Notes: generated from the letters alone by a model not told the origin. A stretch of DNA of 64,000 nt from M3007 sp040397785 (GCA_040397785.1 JBBAVI010000001.1:1-64000), one strand, 5' to 3'; numbered from the stretch's first letter, positions 28,201 through 35,607 are shown. A program made the numbers and translations.

Positions 28201-28525
28201 CCATTCCTTGCCCTTGCAGGCCCAAATAGCGCCCGTGCATGCCATGCTTTGCCGCGATTTCAATGGCGATGGACACAATGATGTTTTGCTGGCGGGGAAT
28301 AATTTCTCCTTGCAAGTGACCGCAGGCCCCGCTGATGCCCTGCACGGACTGCTGCTGTTGGGAGATGGCAAGGGCAATTTTGAAGCAGTGGATGCGGCTA
28401 AAAGCGGATTGATGGTGCTGGGCTCGGGACGGAGTTTGGCCGTTTTAAAGGTAAAAGCGGGGCAAAATCGCCTGCTCGTAGGGGTAAATGGCGGCCACGT
28501 AAAAGAATTCAATTTCACGTATTAA
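25223..28525 (+). CDS. CRTAC1-like VCBS/FG-GAP repeat lipoprotein with ASPIC/UnbV domain
   Basis: A large surface protein of 1100 residues starting one base after the GH92 stop, so it is clearly co-translated with the locus. A short lipoprotein signal (GLPFLFCTCKKAEPVM) precedes about fourteen calcium-binding VCBS/FG-GAP loops such as DFNNDGKEDLFF, DVNADGWKDIYV, DFDRDGNLDLYV, DLDNDGWKDLFI, DLDDDGDLDLVI, DFNHDGREDCYV, DLDADGDLDLFV and DFNGDGHNDVLL, which would build two beta-propellers. Between them, at about 510-600, is an ASPIC/UnbV domain (FLKVRLEGMAENAAGLGAFV, SVSAVLHFGLGE). Such proteins recur in Bacteroidota PULs; their role is not settled, with substrate binding or adhesion the usual suggestion. 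Confidence 0.92.
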   Translation: MRLQVFQIVIGLPFLFCTCKKAEPVMFEMLPAAQTGIDFTNTLSENDTLNILNYVYYYNGGGVGVADFNNDGKEDLFFTGNETACRLYLNKGHLQFEDVTQAAQIHTTQWCTGVAIADVNADGWKDIYVCTAGYPDPDRRKNLLFINQGNTGKTTFVESAEAYGLADTAYSTQAAFFDFDRDGNLDLYVMNHANERQTLNTPLPKKTHGEGSSNDHLYRNNGNQTFTNVTKEAGILTEGYGLGIAISDVNQDGWPDVYISNDFIYNDLLWMNEGGKHFSNQIDRYIQHQSYNGMGCDFADYNNDLRPDLAVMDMLPTSDFDQKIMAGALTWNKEQLIAQAGYAPQCVRNTLQLAGNGGSDNIPVFQEIGQMAGIAATDWSWAPLFADLDNDGWKDLFITTGYLRDITDKDFIDYSNNLSQFKTTEAANRDLMPKVRQLKGKNTTNRVFQNNHDLTFTPRADQWGLSQTGFSNGAAYADLDDDGDLDLVINKINQPAAICENKANQLPTSHFLKVRLEGMAENAAGLGAFVRIVSGDQKQYLEQYLSRGFLSSVSAVLHFGLGEKNSVDTLEIRWNDGKSQVLTKISANQTITLHQTDARQTPPAGIQPNKSLFAELSAQQSIHFKHIQPVFNDFQFQPLLPYGFSQNGPPIAVGDFNHDGREDCYVGGGKDQAGQVFYQKSDGQFDIKPLAESAQSAATAALCFDANQDGYIDLYVVNGGNYWAAGSKFYQDRLYLNDGKGNLIWAKTALPDMFSPGTCITAADLDADGDLDLFVGGSAEPGNFPTAARSYLLRNDAGNFTDITHSVAPDLEKIGMVNAAHWADIDQDGDADLVLAGSWMPITVFKNQQGVLKNATESMGLNTSLGWWNTLEINDLDHDGDVDILAGNLGLNTTYQASEAHPLKLYIQDFDHNGTKDAILCRYTHGKEKPMYSREVLCAQINGLAKKYPRYASYAGASIQEMFGDEALQKAWVLSCNTLQSARFIQSNGRFIAHSLPLQAQIAPVHAMLCRDFNGDGHNDVLLAGNNFSLQVTAGPADALHGLLLLGDGKGNFEAVDAAKSGLMVLGSGRSLAVLKVKAGQNRLLVGVNGGHVKEFNFTY

Positions 28526-28561
28526 TAAAAAATTCATTCATAACCTAACTCATTTTTTTTC

Positions 28562-29374
28562 ATGAAGCACAATAATTTTCTTTCCCTGCTTGCTGTAGGA
28601 CTGTTGTTCACAGCATCAATCGCGGTTTCCTCTTGCAAAAAAGAAGAAGACGCAAAACCCGCTCCAACCGTAGCGCTTTCAGCAACTACGTTCAGCGGAA
28701 AAATTGGCCAAACTGCAACCGTTACTGCCACTGCTGTAGCACCGGGCGGATTGAGGTCCTTGAAAATCACCAAGTACAAAGGCGTGGATATTGACGCGAC
28801 TTTTGGTACAGGAGGCACTGAAACCTACACGGATTTGAGCCACACGCATTCCTATGTGTTGTCGGCTGAAGGACTTACAACCCCAATTCGTTTCAAATTT
28901 ACAGTGGAAGACAATCAGGGCTTAACGGCAAGCAATGACTTTATCATCACCACCCAGCCAAGTGTACAGTATCTTTTAACCACTTTCAACTGGCTTTGGA
29001 AATCGAAGGTGGGTAAAGTGTTGGCTACCGATCCAGAAAGCGAGCAAATTCTGGACTGTGAGAAGGATAACTTCTACATTTTCAATGCAAATGGCACCTA
29101 TACGCTCAATTATGGCGCTATAACAGGTACCGGTGGTGGCACTTGTGATTTTGATGGTTTTGTTGCACCAACGACCTGGTCCCTCAATGCTGCTGAAACA
29201 GAATTGTCCATCAAAGGGGTGAATGTATTTGACGCGAACGACCTTCGTACAGAATTGTACAAAATCACCAGCAGCTCAAATGCTTCCATCAAATCTACAC
29301 AAACCATCGACTTAAGTGTTTTCGGCGGTATTGTGTACGATTGGAAATTTGAATGGTCTGCAAAGGCGAAGTAA
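28562..29374 (+). CDS. Small surface lipoprotein, SusE-position protein of mannoside locus
   Basis: A lipoprotein of 270 residues: signal MKHNNFLSLLAVGLLFTASI, lipobox AVSSC, then a charged KKEEDAKPAP linker. An Ig/cadherin-like beta segment follows (about 35-135: PTVALSATTFSGKIGQTATV, IRFKFTVEDNQGLTASNDF) and then a lipocalin-like C-terminal half (LLTTFNWLWKSKVG, NFYIFNANGTYTLNYG, TTWSLNAAETELSIKG). No enzyme motif is visible. By position, as the last gene of the locus 36 bp after the CRTAC1-like gene, it resembles the surface glycan-binding proteins of other PULs, but no sequence family proves this. A good terminator hairpin starts 20 bp after its stop. Confidence 0.85.
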   Translation: MKHNNFLSLLAVGLLFTASIAVSSCKKEEDAKPAPTVALSATTFSGKIGQTATVTATAVAPGGLRSLKITKYKGVDIDATFGTGGTETYTDLSHTHSYVLSAEGLTTPIRFKFTVEDNQGLTASNDFIITTQPSVQYLLTTFNWLWKSKVGKVLATDPESEQILDCEKDNFYIFNANGTYTLNYGAITGTGGGTCDFDGFVAPTTWSLNAAETELSIKGVNVFDANDLRTELYKITSSSNASIKSTQTIDLSVFGGIVYDWKFEWSAKAK

Positions 29375-29394
29375 TTAAGCGTAATACAACATGA

Positions 29395-29431
29395 GTCATC
29401 CCGAATTTTGGTGGAACCCAAAATTCGGGAT
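29395..29431 (+). terminator. Rho-independent terminator of mannoside locus
   Basis: A hairpin with CCCGAATTTTGG and CCAAAATTCGGG-type arms (one looped-out base) followed directly by a run of six T. The 37-nt unit matches the hairpin at 29609-29645 read on the other strand at 33 of 37 positions. Confidence 0.85.
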
Positions 29432-29608
29432 TTTTTATCCATTTTACCGAACACCCAGCAAAGCGGAAAACATTTGGGTAAGATACAATGTCCGAACCCG
29501 CTCACGACTTCGGAGCAGTCGAATATTTGTAGTTAATAAGGTGCAAAATCAGGATTTGAATAATGTCGGAAGAAAAGCAAACTAAATATCTCAAAAAATA
29601 AAAGCGCC

Positions 29609-29645
29609 ATCCCGAATTTTAGTTTTCACCAAAATTCGGAATGAC
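29609..29645 (-). terminator. Rho-independent terminator of the minus-strand propeller genes
   Basis: Read on the minus strand, the same CCGAATTTTGG/CTAAAATTCGG hairpin as at 29395-29431, beginning 10 bp after the stop of the gene ending at 29656 and followed by a T-rich stretch. The roughly 175 bp between the two hairpins holds no gene I can support. Confidence 0.8.
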
Positions 29646-29655
29646 TCCTGTTTTT

Positions 29656-30786
29656 TTACTGCTGCCAACCTTTTATCCGCACAAAATACGGACGGTAATT
29701 ATCCGCATTGCTGAATAAATCCCCAAAAACATTGCTGTTTACATTATAAGACACCAGCAAATCCCCATTTCCCGAAAATTGTGTGTGCGCAAAAGCATTG
29801 TAGGTAAACAAGTTGGTCACTTTGGATTGAGGCGTGCAGTACACTATTTTTTTATGATCAAAGCCAATTGCCGGACTATCCGAATCATACATATAAATTT
29901 CCCCGCCCAAAATGTGATGCTGGGTCAATAAATAAAAGTGGTTGTTGTATTTAAACACCGAAAATTGCTCTGAAACATGGGCAAATACCCGCGCACTTTC
30001 ACTGGCCACGGCGCTCCAGCCTGTTCCGTTAAAATATTCCCAAACGCCATTCATATCCTGCCCTTTTACCCGCGCAACATGCAAAAATTTGGAAAAGCCT
30101 ACTTTTTCTGCACCATATATATAGGTATAGCCGCCATCTTCCAGTATGCAAGCACCATAATTGACGGTCGGATCCGTCGCTTTCCGGTCTATACGCAACA
30201 ACTTGAAATCAGGTAGTAAAAAAGTAGCCACATCCAAACTACTGTACGCAAAATCCCAAGCACCACCACCCGTCGATTTAAAACCGAACATCATGACCTG
30301 AAGCGTATCGCCATGGGCCAAACCATGCCCCGGCCAATACCACCAGCCCGCCTCAGCTGGTTTTAAATAAGCACTACTTCCTCCAAGTATTGTGGTCAAA
30401 TCACTGCCGTTTTGCACCACAAATGCATTGCGCTGAAATCCGCTCGCAGGCCGACTCCGGTCTGCCCGTACGGTCCCCATAAAACTATCCCCAAACAACC
30501 AAAGGATGCGCCCATCGGGTAATGGAATGGAATAGGTTGCATCGCCACCCGTCCAACCGCCGCCATAACGGGTAAAAAGTTGGTTAAAATCGGCTGCTTT
30601 TTGCACTTCAATGGGCGCCGACCAGCAAATTTGATCCACCGGGATGATCGTTGTGTCGCTGGTCGTTGTGTCCGGTTTTACATTCGGATCAATTGGGTAA
30701 AAATTACCGGATGTGAAATCGGAACTTTCATCTTTGCAAGCACCCAAATAAAGCAACAGGGCAAAAAAGGCAAGTTTGGAATACAT
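29656..30786 (-). CDS. Secreted propeller-like lipoprotein (DUF4185/DUF5005-like), paralog 1
   Basis: A lipoprotein of 376 residues (MYSKLAFFALLLYLGACKDE, lipidated Cys at 16). After a Thr/Pro/Asp linker the body begins LFTRYGGGWTGGDATYSIPL and PDGRILWLFGDSFMG, the repeated opening of the DUF4185/DUF5005 group, which is predicted to fold as a five-bladed propeller like GH43/GH130 enzymes. Activity is unknown. The end GDLLVSYNVNSNVFGDLF matches its neighbour (GELLISYNVNSFDFWKDI), so the two are paralogs in tandem, 35 bp apart. I start at the ATG at 30786 because upstream in-frame codons overlap the neighbouring gene and the lipoprotein signal begins there. Which of the two DUFs applies is not certain. 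Confidence 0.82.
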   Translation of the reverse strand: MYSKLAFFALLLYLGACKDESSDFTSGNFYPIDPNVKPDTTTSDTTIIPVDQICWSAPIEVQKAADFNQLFTRYGGGWTGGDATYSIPLPDGRILWLFGDSFMGTVRADRSRPASGFQRNAFVVQNGSDLTTILGGSSAYLKPAEAGWWYWPGHGLAHGDTLQVMMFGFKSTGGGAWDFAYSSLDVATFLLPDFKLLRIDRKATDPTVNYGACILEDGGYTYIYGAEKVGFSKFLHVARVKGQDMNGVWEYFNGTGWSAVASESARVFAHVSEQFSVFKYNNHFYLLTQHHILGGEIYMYDSDSPAIGFDHKKIVYCTPQSKVTNLFTYNAFAHTQFSGNGDLLVSYNVNSNVFGDLFSNADNYRPYFVRIKGWQQ

Positions 30787-30821
30787 GAAAATCGTGTTTG
30801 AGATATTGAACCACATGGTTA

Positions 30822-32021
30822 TCAAAGTTTGAGGCGGAAAAATCGAGAACGGCATAAGCGGGGCTCCTTCAAAATGTCTTTCCAAAAGTCAAATGAATTC
30901 ACATTATATGAAATCAACAATTCGCCAGGCTTGGAAAGATGCGGAAACCCCTTGGCATTGTACGAAAAATAGTCCAAATCAGCCTCCCATTCCTTGCATT
31001 GCCACACTTTGTGCATCGGGAAAAAAGGCCCGGTCGGCGTAGTGGAGATTTGAACGGCTACATCGTTTTCAATGCCCGAAACCTGATGCGCAAGCACAAA
31101 GCGGCCATCGGCCATCGGACTCATACTCAACTCGTTGGAAACCGAACGGGTAACAGGCTTGGTTTGGGTGTAATCGGTGGTCCATGTTGCGCCTTTCGAA
31201 AACTCCCATTTGTCGAATTGTTCAAATTCTTTGGGTTTTACGCGCGCGACCAAAAGGCCATTGTTCACACCGCCAACGCCAAAAATATACAGGTAGCCAT
31301 CCGGTTTGGGTGCGCCCGCCCAAGTAGTATTGACTAAAACGCCGCTGCCCATGGTTGCCTTATTCCAGTTTTCGAGTGGAAAAGAAAAGGGCGTTTCCAA
31401 TTGTCGTTGTTCTTTAAACGGCGGTTTGCTGCCCTTCGGAATGGCAATGATGTGCACGCCCGTTTGTTCAAATTCAAAAAACGAGCCCGGCACAATCGTA
31501 TCTTTTACCGGATAGGCAAAAATGTACAAAGTGCTGTCCATCTCTACATTTACAAACCCATCGCCCAACCAATAGTACTCGCCGGGTTTAGTATGCGGGG
31601 TATGCGGTGCAAACAACGATGTAGGTTTCCCCTGCGCATCTTTGTTGATGAAAAACTTAAATTTTGAAGGATCGGGTTCGCTGCCATCCAAATAAGCAAT
31701 GCAATTGTGCACCATCACAAAATCCTTCCTTTGAATGGTTTCACCCACCGAATCAGCCACCACCGAATCGCTGAAAAGAAACATGGTTTTGGTCTTATTG
31801 CCGGCGGGCCGAAACTCCGCACCATCCATCGGAATCGCAAAAAGCCCGTCGCCACCAAACCAGCCTGTGTTGCGTATAAACAATTGGTCCCAATCCGGGG
31901 CAGCAGATGATTTGGCAATCTGGGCTTGCCCAATTGCCGAAAATGAGCAGGTTAAAAAGAGGCATAAAATGCCCAAAGTCAAACAGTTAGAACGCATATT
32001 TTTCATAGAAATGGATTTCAT
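30822..32021 (-). CDS. Secreted propeller-like protein (DUF4185/DUF5005-like), paralog 2
   Basis: A protein of up to 399 residues with a signal peptide ending CSFSAIGQAQ. The body begins WDQLFIRNTGWFGGDGLFAI, has MFLFSDSVVADSVGET in the place of the neighbour's LFGDSFMG, and closes ISYNVNSFDFWKDILKEPR. Conserved Trp, Asp and Gly positions suggest a shared five-bladed propeller of glycosidase type, but no catalytic residue is proven. Possible starts are the ATGs at 32021, 32006 and 31997; I list the longest. It is first of a two-gene minus-strand operon and diverges from the SGNH esterase gene, sharing an 89-bp control region with a 16-bp palindrome. A polysaccharide target is likely from context only. 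Confidence 0.8.
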   Translation of the reverse strand: MKSISMKNMRSNCLTLGILCLFLTCSFSAIGQAQIAKSSAAPDWDQLFIRNTGWFGGDGLFAIPMDGAEFRPAGNKTKTMFLFSDSVVADSVGETIQRKDFVMVHNCIAYLDGSEPDPSKFKFFINKDAQGKPTSLFAPHTPHTKPGEYYWLGDGFVNVEMDSTLYIFAYPVKDTIVPGSFFEFEQTGVHIIAIPKGSKPPFKEQRQLETPFSFPLENWNKATMGSGVLVNTTWAGAPKPDGYLYIFGVGGVNNGLLVARVKPKEFEQFDKWEFSKGATWTTDYTQTKPVTRSVSNELSMSPMADGRFVLAHQVSGIENDVAVQISTTPTGPFFPMHKVWQCKEWEADLDYFSYNAKGFPHLSKPGELLISYNVNSFDFWKDILKEPRLCRSRFFRLKL

Positions 32022-32062
32022 TTATTCAGGGTTAAAATTATAAAAAGTAAAGGTAAAATTTG

Positions 32063-32078
32063 GTATGTTTGCACATAC
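32063..32078 (+). promoter_or_regulatory. GTATGT-TTGC-ACATAC palindrome over a TAnnTTTG element
   Basis: A perfect 16-bp inverted repeat containing TATGTTTG (32064-32071), an exact match to the Bacteroidota -7 consensus, 33 bp before the esterase ATG. A -33 TTG is not evident. The palindrome resembles the one in front of the GntR-type gene (TATGTTCAAACATA versus TATGTTTGCACATA), so the same regulator may act here (inference). Confidence 0.5.
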
Positions 32079-32110
32079 TAATTTCAACGGATTCTTCCAA
32101 TCGAAACATC

Positions 32111-34099
32111 ATGCCGTCCATTTTGCACGTTTTTCGCCCGCTACTGCTTTGTAGTATTTTCCTTTTCTTGAGTTACCCACTTCAAGCCAAGATCAAACTC
32201 CCCCAACTCTTCAGCGACCATGCCGTGTTGCAACGGGAAGTGGCGGTACCCGTTTGGGGCTGGGCCGAACCCGGTGAGAAAATTACCTTGCGCATGGCGG
32301 GCCAAACACATAAAACCATAACAGATAAACAAGGCACCTGGCGCATAAACCTTGCCCCACACCCGGCAGGAGGCCCATTTGACATGACCCTGCTTGGGAA
32401 AGATACCCTCGTGGTACACGACTTACTTTTTGGAGAAGTGTGGCTTTGCGCCGGACAATCCAACATGCAATGGACCCTCAATGAATTCGGCATAAAGCCC
32501 GATACGATACGCGATAACGCTTCCGATATTCGACTGTTTAGCGTCTTTTTCGATACCGATTATTTACCTCGGAAAGATGTAAAAATGGGCTGGTGGCAAA
32601 CGGCTTCCCCGCAAACGGTTGGTGGCTTTTCTGCCACGGCATATCTTTTTGGCCGAAACTTATACGAGCATTTTAAAGTGCCCATTGGATTGATTAGCAG
32701 TAATTTAGGCGCAACGTCTATCGAAACCTGGATGAGCGCCGGTGCCTTAAAACCCTTTCCGCAATTTCAGGATTTGGTTGAAAAAATGACTGCGCCGGGC
32801 AAAAATTTTGACCAATTAAATGTCGATTTGAACCGCTACCGGGCGCAATGGGATACCGCATTTTATTTAAAAAACGACCCCGGCATCACCCTACATTGGC
32901 AGGATACCACCACGGATATTTCCGACTGGAAAGACATGAAAATTCCAAATTTATGGGAGGATGCAGGCTTGGAAAACTACGACGGATCGGTATGGTTTCG
33001 CAAAACCTTCGATTTGCCCGCTGGTTTTAAAGGCGACACGTACAACATTGCGCTCAACCAAATTGACGATTACGATATCGCCTGGGTAAACGGCGTGAAG
33101 ATTGGCGAAAGCTTTGGCAACCGCAATTGGAGAAACTACTTTTTCCCCGCCAACATCCTCAAGCCCAAGGGCAATGTGTTGGTGGTGCGTATTTTCGATA
33201 TCGGCGGAAAAGGCGGCATGTACACCAATGCTTTTTGGGGCAATCCGATTCTGGTGGGCGATTGGAAATACAAAGGGGGTGTAAAAATTGACCCAACCCG
33301 TTTCCCCAAACCGGTGGTAGGAAACGGCAGCTTTTTTACCCATCCAACCCTGTTGTACAATGCCAATATTGCCCCCTTACAACCTTTTGCCATCAAAGGC
33401 GCGATTTGGTACCAAGGCGAATCAAATGTGCAACATGCTGCGGAATATGCCGATTTACTGCCTGTTATGATCAAAGATTGGCGGCAAAACTGGGGGCAGG
33501 GCGATTTCCCTTTCCTCGTAGTGCAACTGGCCAATTATTATCCCGAACAAAAAGTGCCTGGCGAAAGCGAGTGGGCCGAATTACGGGCATCCCAAATGTC
33601 GGCCCTGACCTTACCCAATACGGCCATCGCAACCGCCATTGATATTGGAGAGGCCGATAATATTCATCCCCGCAACAAACAGGAAGTAGGAAACCGCTTG
33701 GCCCTCGCCGCCCGCAAAATTGCCTATAAAGAGGATGTTATCGCGTCAGGACCGGTTTTTCAATCCATGCAGGCGGAAGGAAACAAAATCAGGATTCAAT
33801 TTTCATCCATCGGGAATGGCCTGGTTTCGAAAGATAAATACGGGTTTTTGCGTGGTTTTGCCATAGCAGGTGCCGATAAAAAGTTCCAATGGGCCTTGGC
33901 GTATCTCGATGGCAATGCAGTGGTGGTGTTTCATCCTAACTTGGCGCAACCCGTTGCAGTGCGCTACGCCTGGGCAGACAATCCCGGCCCATTGGATCTT
34001 TACAATATAGAAGGGCTACCCGCATTGCCTTTCCGCACGGACGATTGGCCACTTTTCACCGCAGGAAAAGTGTTTTTTTATGATGAAAACGGGTTTTAA
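32111..34099 (+). CDS. Sialate O-acetylesterase-type SGNH carbohydrate esterase, secreted
   Basis: A secreted esterase of 662 residues. A signal peptide (LLLCSIFLFLSYPLQA) is followed by the family opening IKLPQLFSDHAVLQREVAVP, the nucleophile block VWLCAGQSNMQWTL (Ser in GQSN), an inserted galactose-binding-like jelly roll (about 275-400: LENYDGSVWFRKTFDLP, DDYDIAWVNGVKIG), the block GAIWYQGESNVQHAAEY, and the Asp/His block GEADNIHPRNKQEVGNRLA. This is the SASA/DUF303 layout, whose members remove acetyl groups from sialic acid or plant and microbial polysaccharides. I start at the ATG at 32111, where the signal peptide begins. Next to a mannoside locus it may deacetylate mannan or glycan before GH92 attack (inference). 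Confidence 0.92.
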   Translation: MPSILHVFRPLLLCSIFLFLSYPLQAKIKLPQLFSDHAVLQREVAVPVWGWAEPGEKITLRMAGQTHKTITDKQGTWRINLAPHPAGGPFDMTLLGKDTLVVHDLLFGEVWLCAGQSNMQWTLNEFGIKPDTIRDNASDIRLFSVFFDTDYLPRKDVKMGWWQTASPQTVGGFSATAYLFGRNLYEHFKVPIGLISSNLGATSIETWMSAGALKPFPQFQDLVEKMTAPGKNFDQLNVDLNRYRAQWDTAFYLKNDPGITLHWQDTTTDISDWKDMKIPNLWEDAGLENYDGSVWFRKTFDLPAGFKGDTYNIALNQIDDYDIAWVNGVKIGESFGNRNWRNYFFPANILKPKGNVLVVRIFDIGGKGGMYTNAFWGNPILVGDWKYKGGVKIDPTRFPKPVVGNGSFFTHPTLLYNANIAPLQPFAIKGAIWYQGESNVQHAAEYADLLPVMIKDWRQNWGQGDFPFLVVQLANYYPEQKVPGESEWAELRASQMSALTLPNTAIATAIDIGEADNIHPRNKQEVGNRLALAARKIAYKEDVIASGPVFQSMQAEGNKIRIQFSSIGNGLVSKDKYGFLRGFAIAGADKKFQWALAYLDGNAVVVFHPNLAQPVAVRYAWADNPGPLDLYNIEGLPALPFRTDDWPLFTAGKVFFYDENGF

Positions 34100-34108
34100 C
34101 AGGCACTT

Positions 34109-35335
34109 TTACAGATAAAACTCCTCATTAATCTCCACTTTAAACGCCGCCTCCATTTGGTCCCGATCAAACATGCCCTCATTGTTCGACAACCAAATGG
34201 TGGCCACGCCATTGCCGATCAGGTTGGTAATCGCACGGGCTTCCGACATAAACCGATCCACGCCCAACAAAAGCGCAAGTCCTTCTATTGGAATCACATG
34301 CACCGTTTGTAAGGTAGACGCCAGCACAATAAATCCGCTGCCCGTTACCCCGGCAGCCCCTTTAGACGTAATCATCAATACCCCGCAGATGGCCAATACC
34401 TGGTCCCAACTCAACTGCACCTGGTAGGCCTGGGCCAAAAAAATCACCGCCATCGACAAATACAAGGTCGTTCCGTCCAGGTTAAACGAATAACCGGCAG
34501 GCACCACCAAACCCACCACCGAGCGGTTGCAACCCATGCGTTCCAACTTTTCCATCAAAGAAGGCAAGGCGGCTTCGGAAGAAGAAGTGCCCAACACAAT
34601 CAGTAATTCATCGCGGATATATTGCAAAAAACGCCAAATACTGATCCGATAATGGCGTAAAATTAGGCCTAAAACGATAAATATAAACATCGCCATGGTG
34701 GCGTACACCGAAATCATCAGTTTGGCCAAAGCCAGTAAGGTCGCCACCCCAAATTTACCCACCGTGTACGACATGCCTCCAAATGCGCCAATGGGCGATA
34801 AATACATCACCCAATGCAAAGCCTTGAATACATAATGGGAAATGCGTTCTAGGGGTTGGATCACTTTGGCTTTCCAGGGTGCCAAACTCAACACTACCCC
34901 CAACACCAACGAAATCCCCAGAATTTGAAGGGTCGTATTTTGGGCAAAAAAGGCCGCCCAACTAAACTGGGTGGCTTTTTGCACATACCCGCTCATATCC
35001 GCGCCCGCTGCACGTGCCGTATCCACCCCCACACCAGGTTGTATGATATAGGCCACCAATACGCCAATCAGCAAGGCAAACGTGGTGACTACTTCAAAGT
35101 AAATCAATGCTTTACCACCTGTTTGCCCTACTTTGCGCAAATTGCCCATGCCGCTAATGCCCAGGGTAATGGTCAGGAAAATAATCGGATTAATAAAAAC
35201 TTTGACAACCTGAATAAAGCCTTTGCCCAGCACGTCCATTTTCACGGCAGTAGCCGGATCATACATACCCAATAGCACCCCGCAAAAAATCGCAATCAAT
35301 ACCCAAAGGGTAAGGTTTCTGAATATTTTTTTCAC
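34109..35335 (-). CDS. Dicarboxylate/amino acid:cation symporter (DAACS family)
   Basis: An inner-membrane sodium- or proton-coupled carrier of 408 residues for C4-dicarboxylates or glutamate/aspartate. Visible signatures are the hairpin HP1 serine motif (LGTSSSEAALPSLMEKLERM), the TM7 block VVPAGYSFNLDGTTLYLSMA, the HP2 region MITSKGAAGVTGSGFIVLA and the TM8 region LLGVDRFMSEARAITNLIGN. The family starts a few residues before TM1 (KKIFRNLTLWVLIAIFCG), so I use the GTG at 35335. An ATG at 35488 is in frame, but the 51 extra residues are translated from the 105-bp dispersed repeat and are almost certainly not coding. The stop is 9 bp from the convergent esterase stop. Confidence 0.92.
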   Translation of the reverse strand: MKKIFRNLTLWVLIAIFCGVLLGMYDPATAVKMDVLGKGFIQVVKVFINPIIFLTITLGISGMGNLRKVGQTGGKALIYFEVVTTFALLIGVLVAYIIQPGVGVDTARAAGADMSGYVQKATQFSWAAFFAQNTTLQILGISLVLGVVLSLAPWKAKVIQPLERISHYVFKALHWVMYLSPIGAFGGMSYTVGKFGVATLLALAKLMISVYATMAMFIFIVLGLILRHYRISIWRFLQYIRDELLIVLGTSSSEAALPSLMEKLERMGCNRSVVGLVVPAGYSFNLDGTTLYLSMAVIFLAQAYQVQLSWDQVLAICGVLMITSKGAAGVTGSGFIVLASTLQTVHVIPIEGLALLLGVDRFMSEARAITNLIGNGVATIWLSNNEGMFDRDQMEAAFKVEINEEFYL

Positions 35336-35347
35336 CTGTATTTTGCT

Positions 35348-35452
35348 TATACTGAACGCCGCCTGAAAGGCAGCATTCATGGTCATGCTGAGCGCTGATC
35401 CTCCATGATTTAGGCCAAAGGCCACGCATAAAAGCAAGCAGCGCGAAATATA
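35348..35452 (-). repeat. 105-bp dispersed structured repeat, copy B
   Basis: Second copy of the element at 1195-1299, about 81% identical and without gaps. It ends 12 bp upstream of the symporter GTG, in the same orientation relative to the downstream gene as copy A. The hairpin GCCGCCT-gaa-AGGCAGC, the AGCGCT palindrome and GGCC-aaa-GGCC are kept. In this copy the element happens to be an open frame in phase with the symporter, giving a spurious N-terminal extension. Confidence 0.78.
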
Positions 35453-35607
35453 AAACGCCCAACGGGTCAAAAAAGCCACGATTTTCATGGCCGAAGCTTG
35501 GACGCTGCCGATTTTGCCCCAAAATCGCTCATATCTGCCAACAAATACCGGAAATTGGACGAAACAGGGCTATGTTCTTGTAAACACCGGGCGAAAAATG
35601 CAAACTA

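Noticed and set aside
29437..29608. Small gene between the two terminators
   Set aside because: The only open frames are short, start inside or across terminator hairpins and show no family or signal-peptide features.
35336..35488. 51-residue N-terminal extension of the dicarboxylate symporter
   Set aside because: It is translated from the dispersed 105-bp repeat and lies before the normal family start; the other copy of the repeat carries stop codons in that frame.
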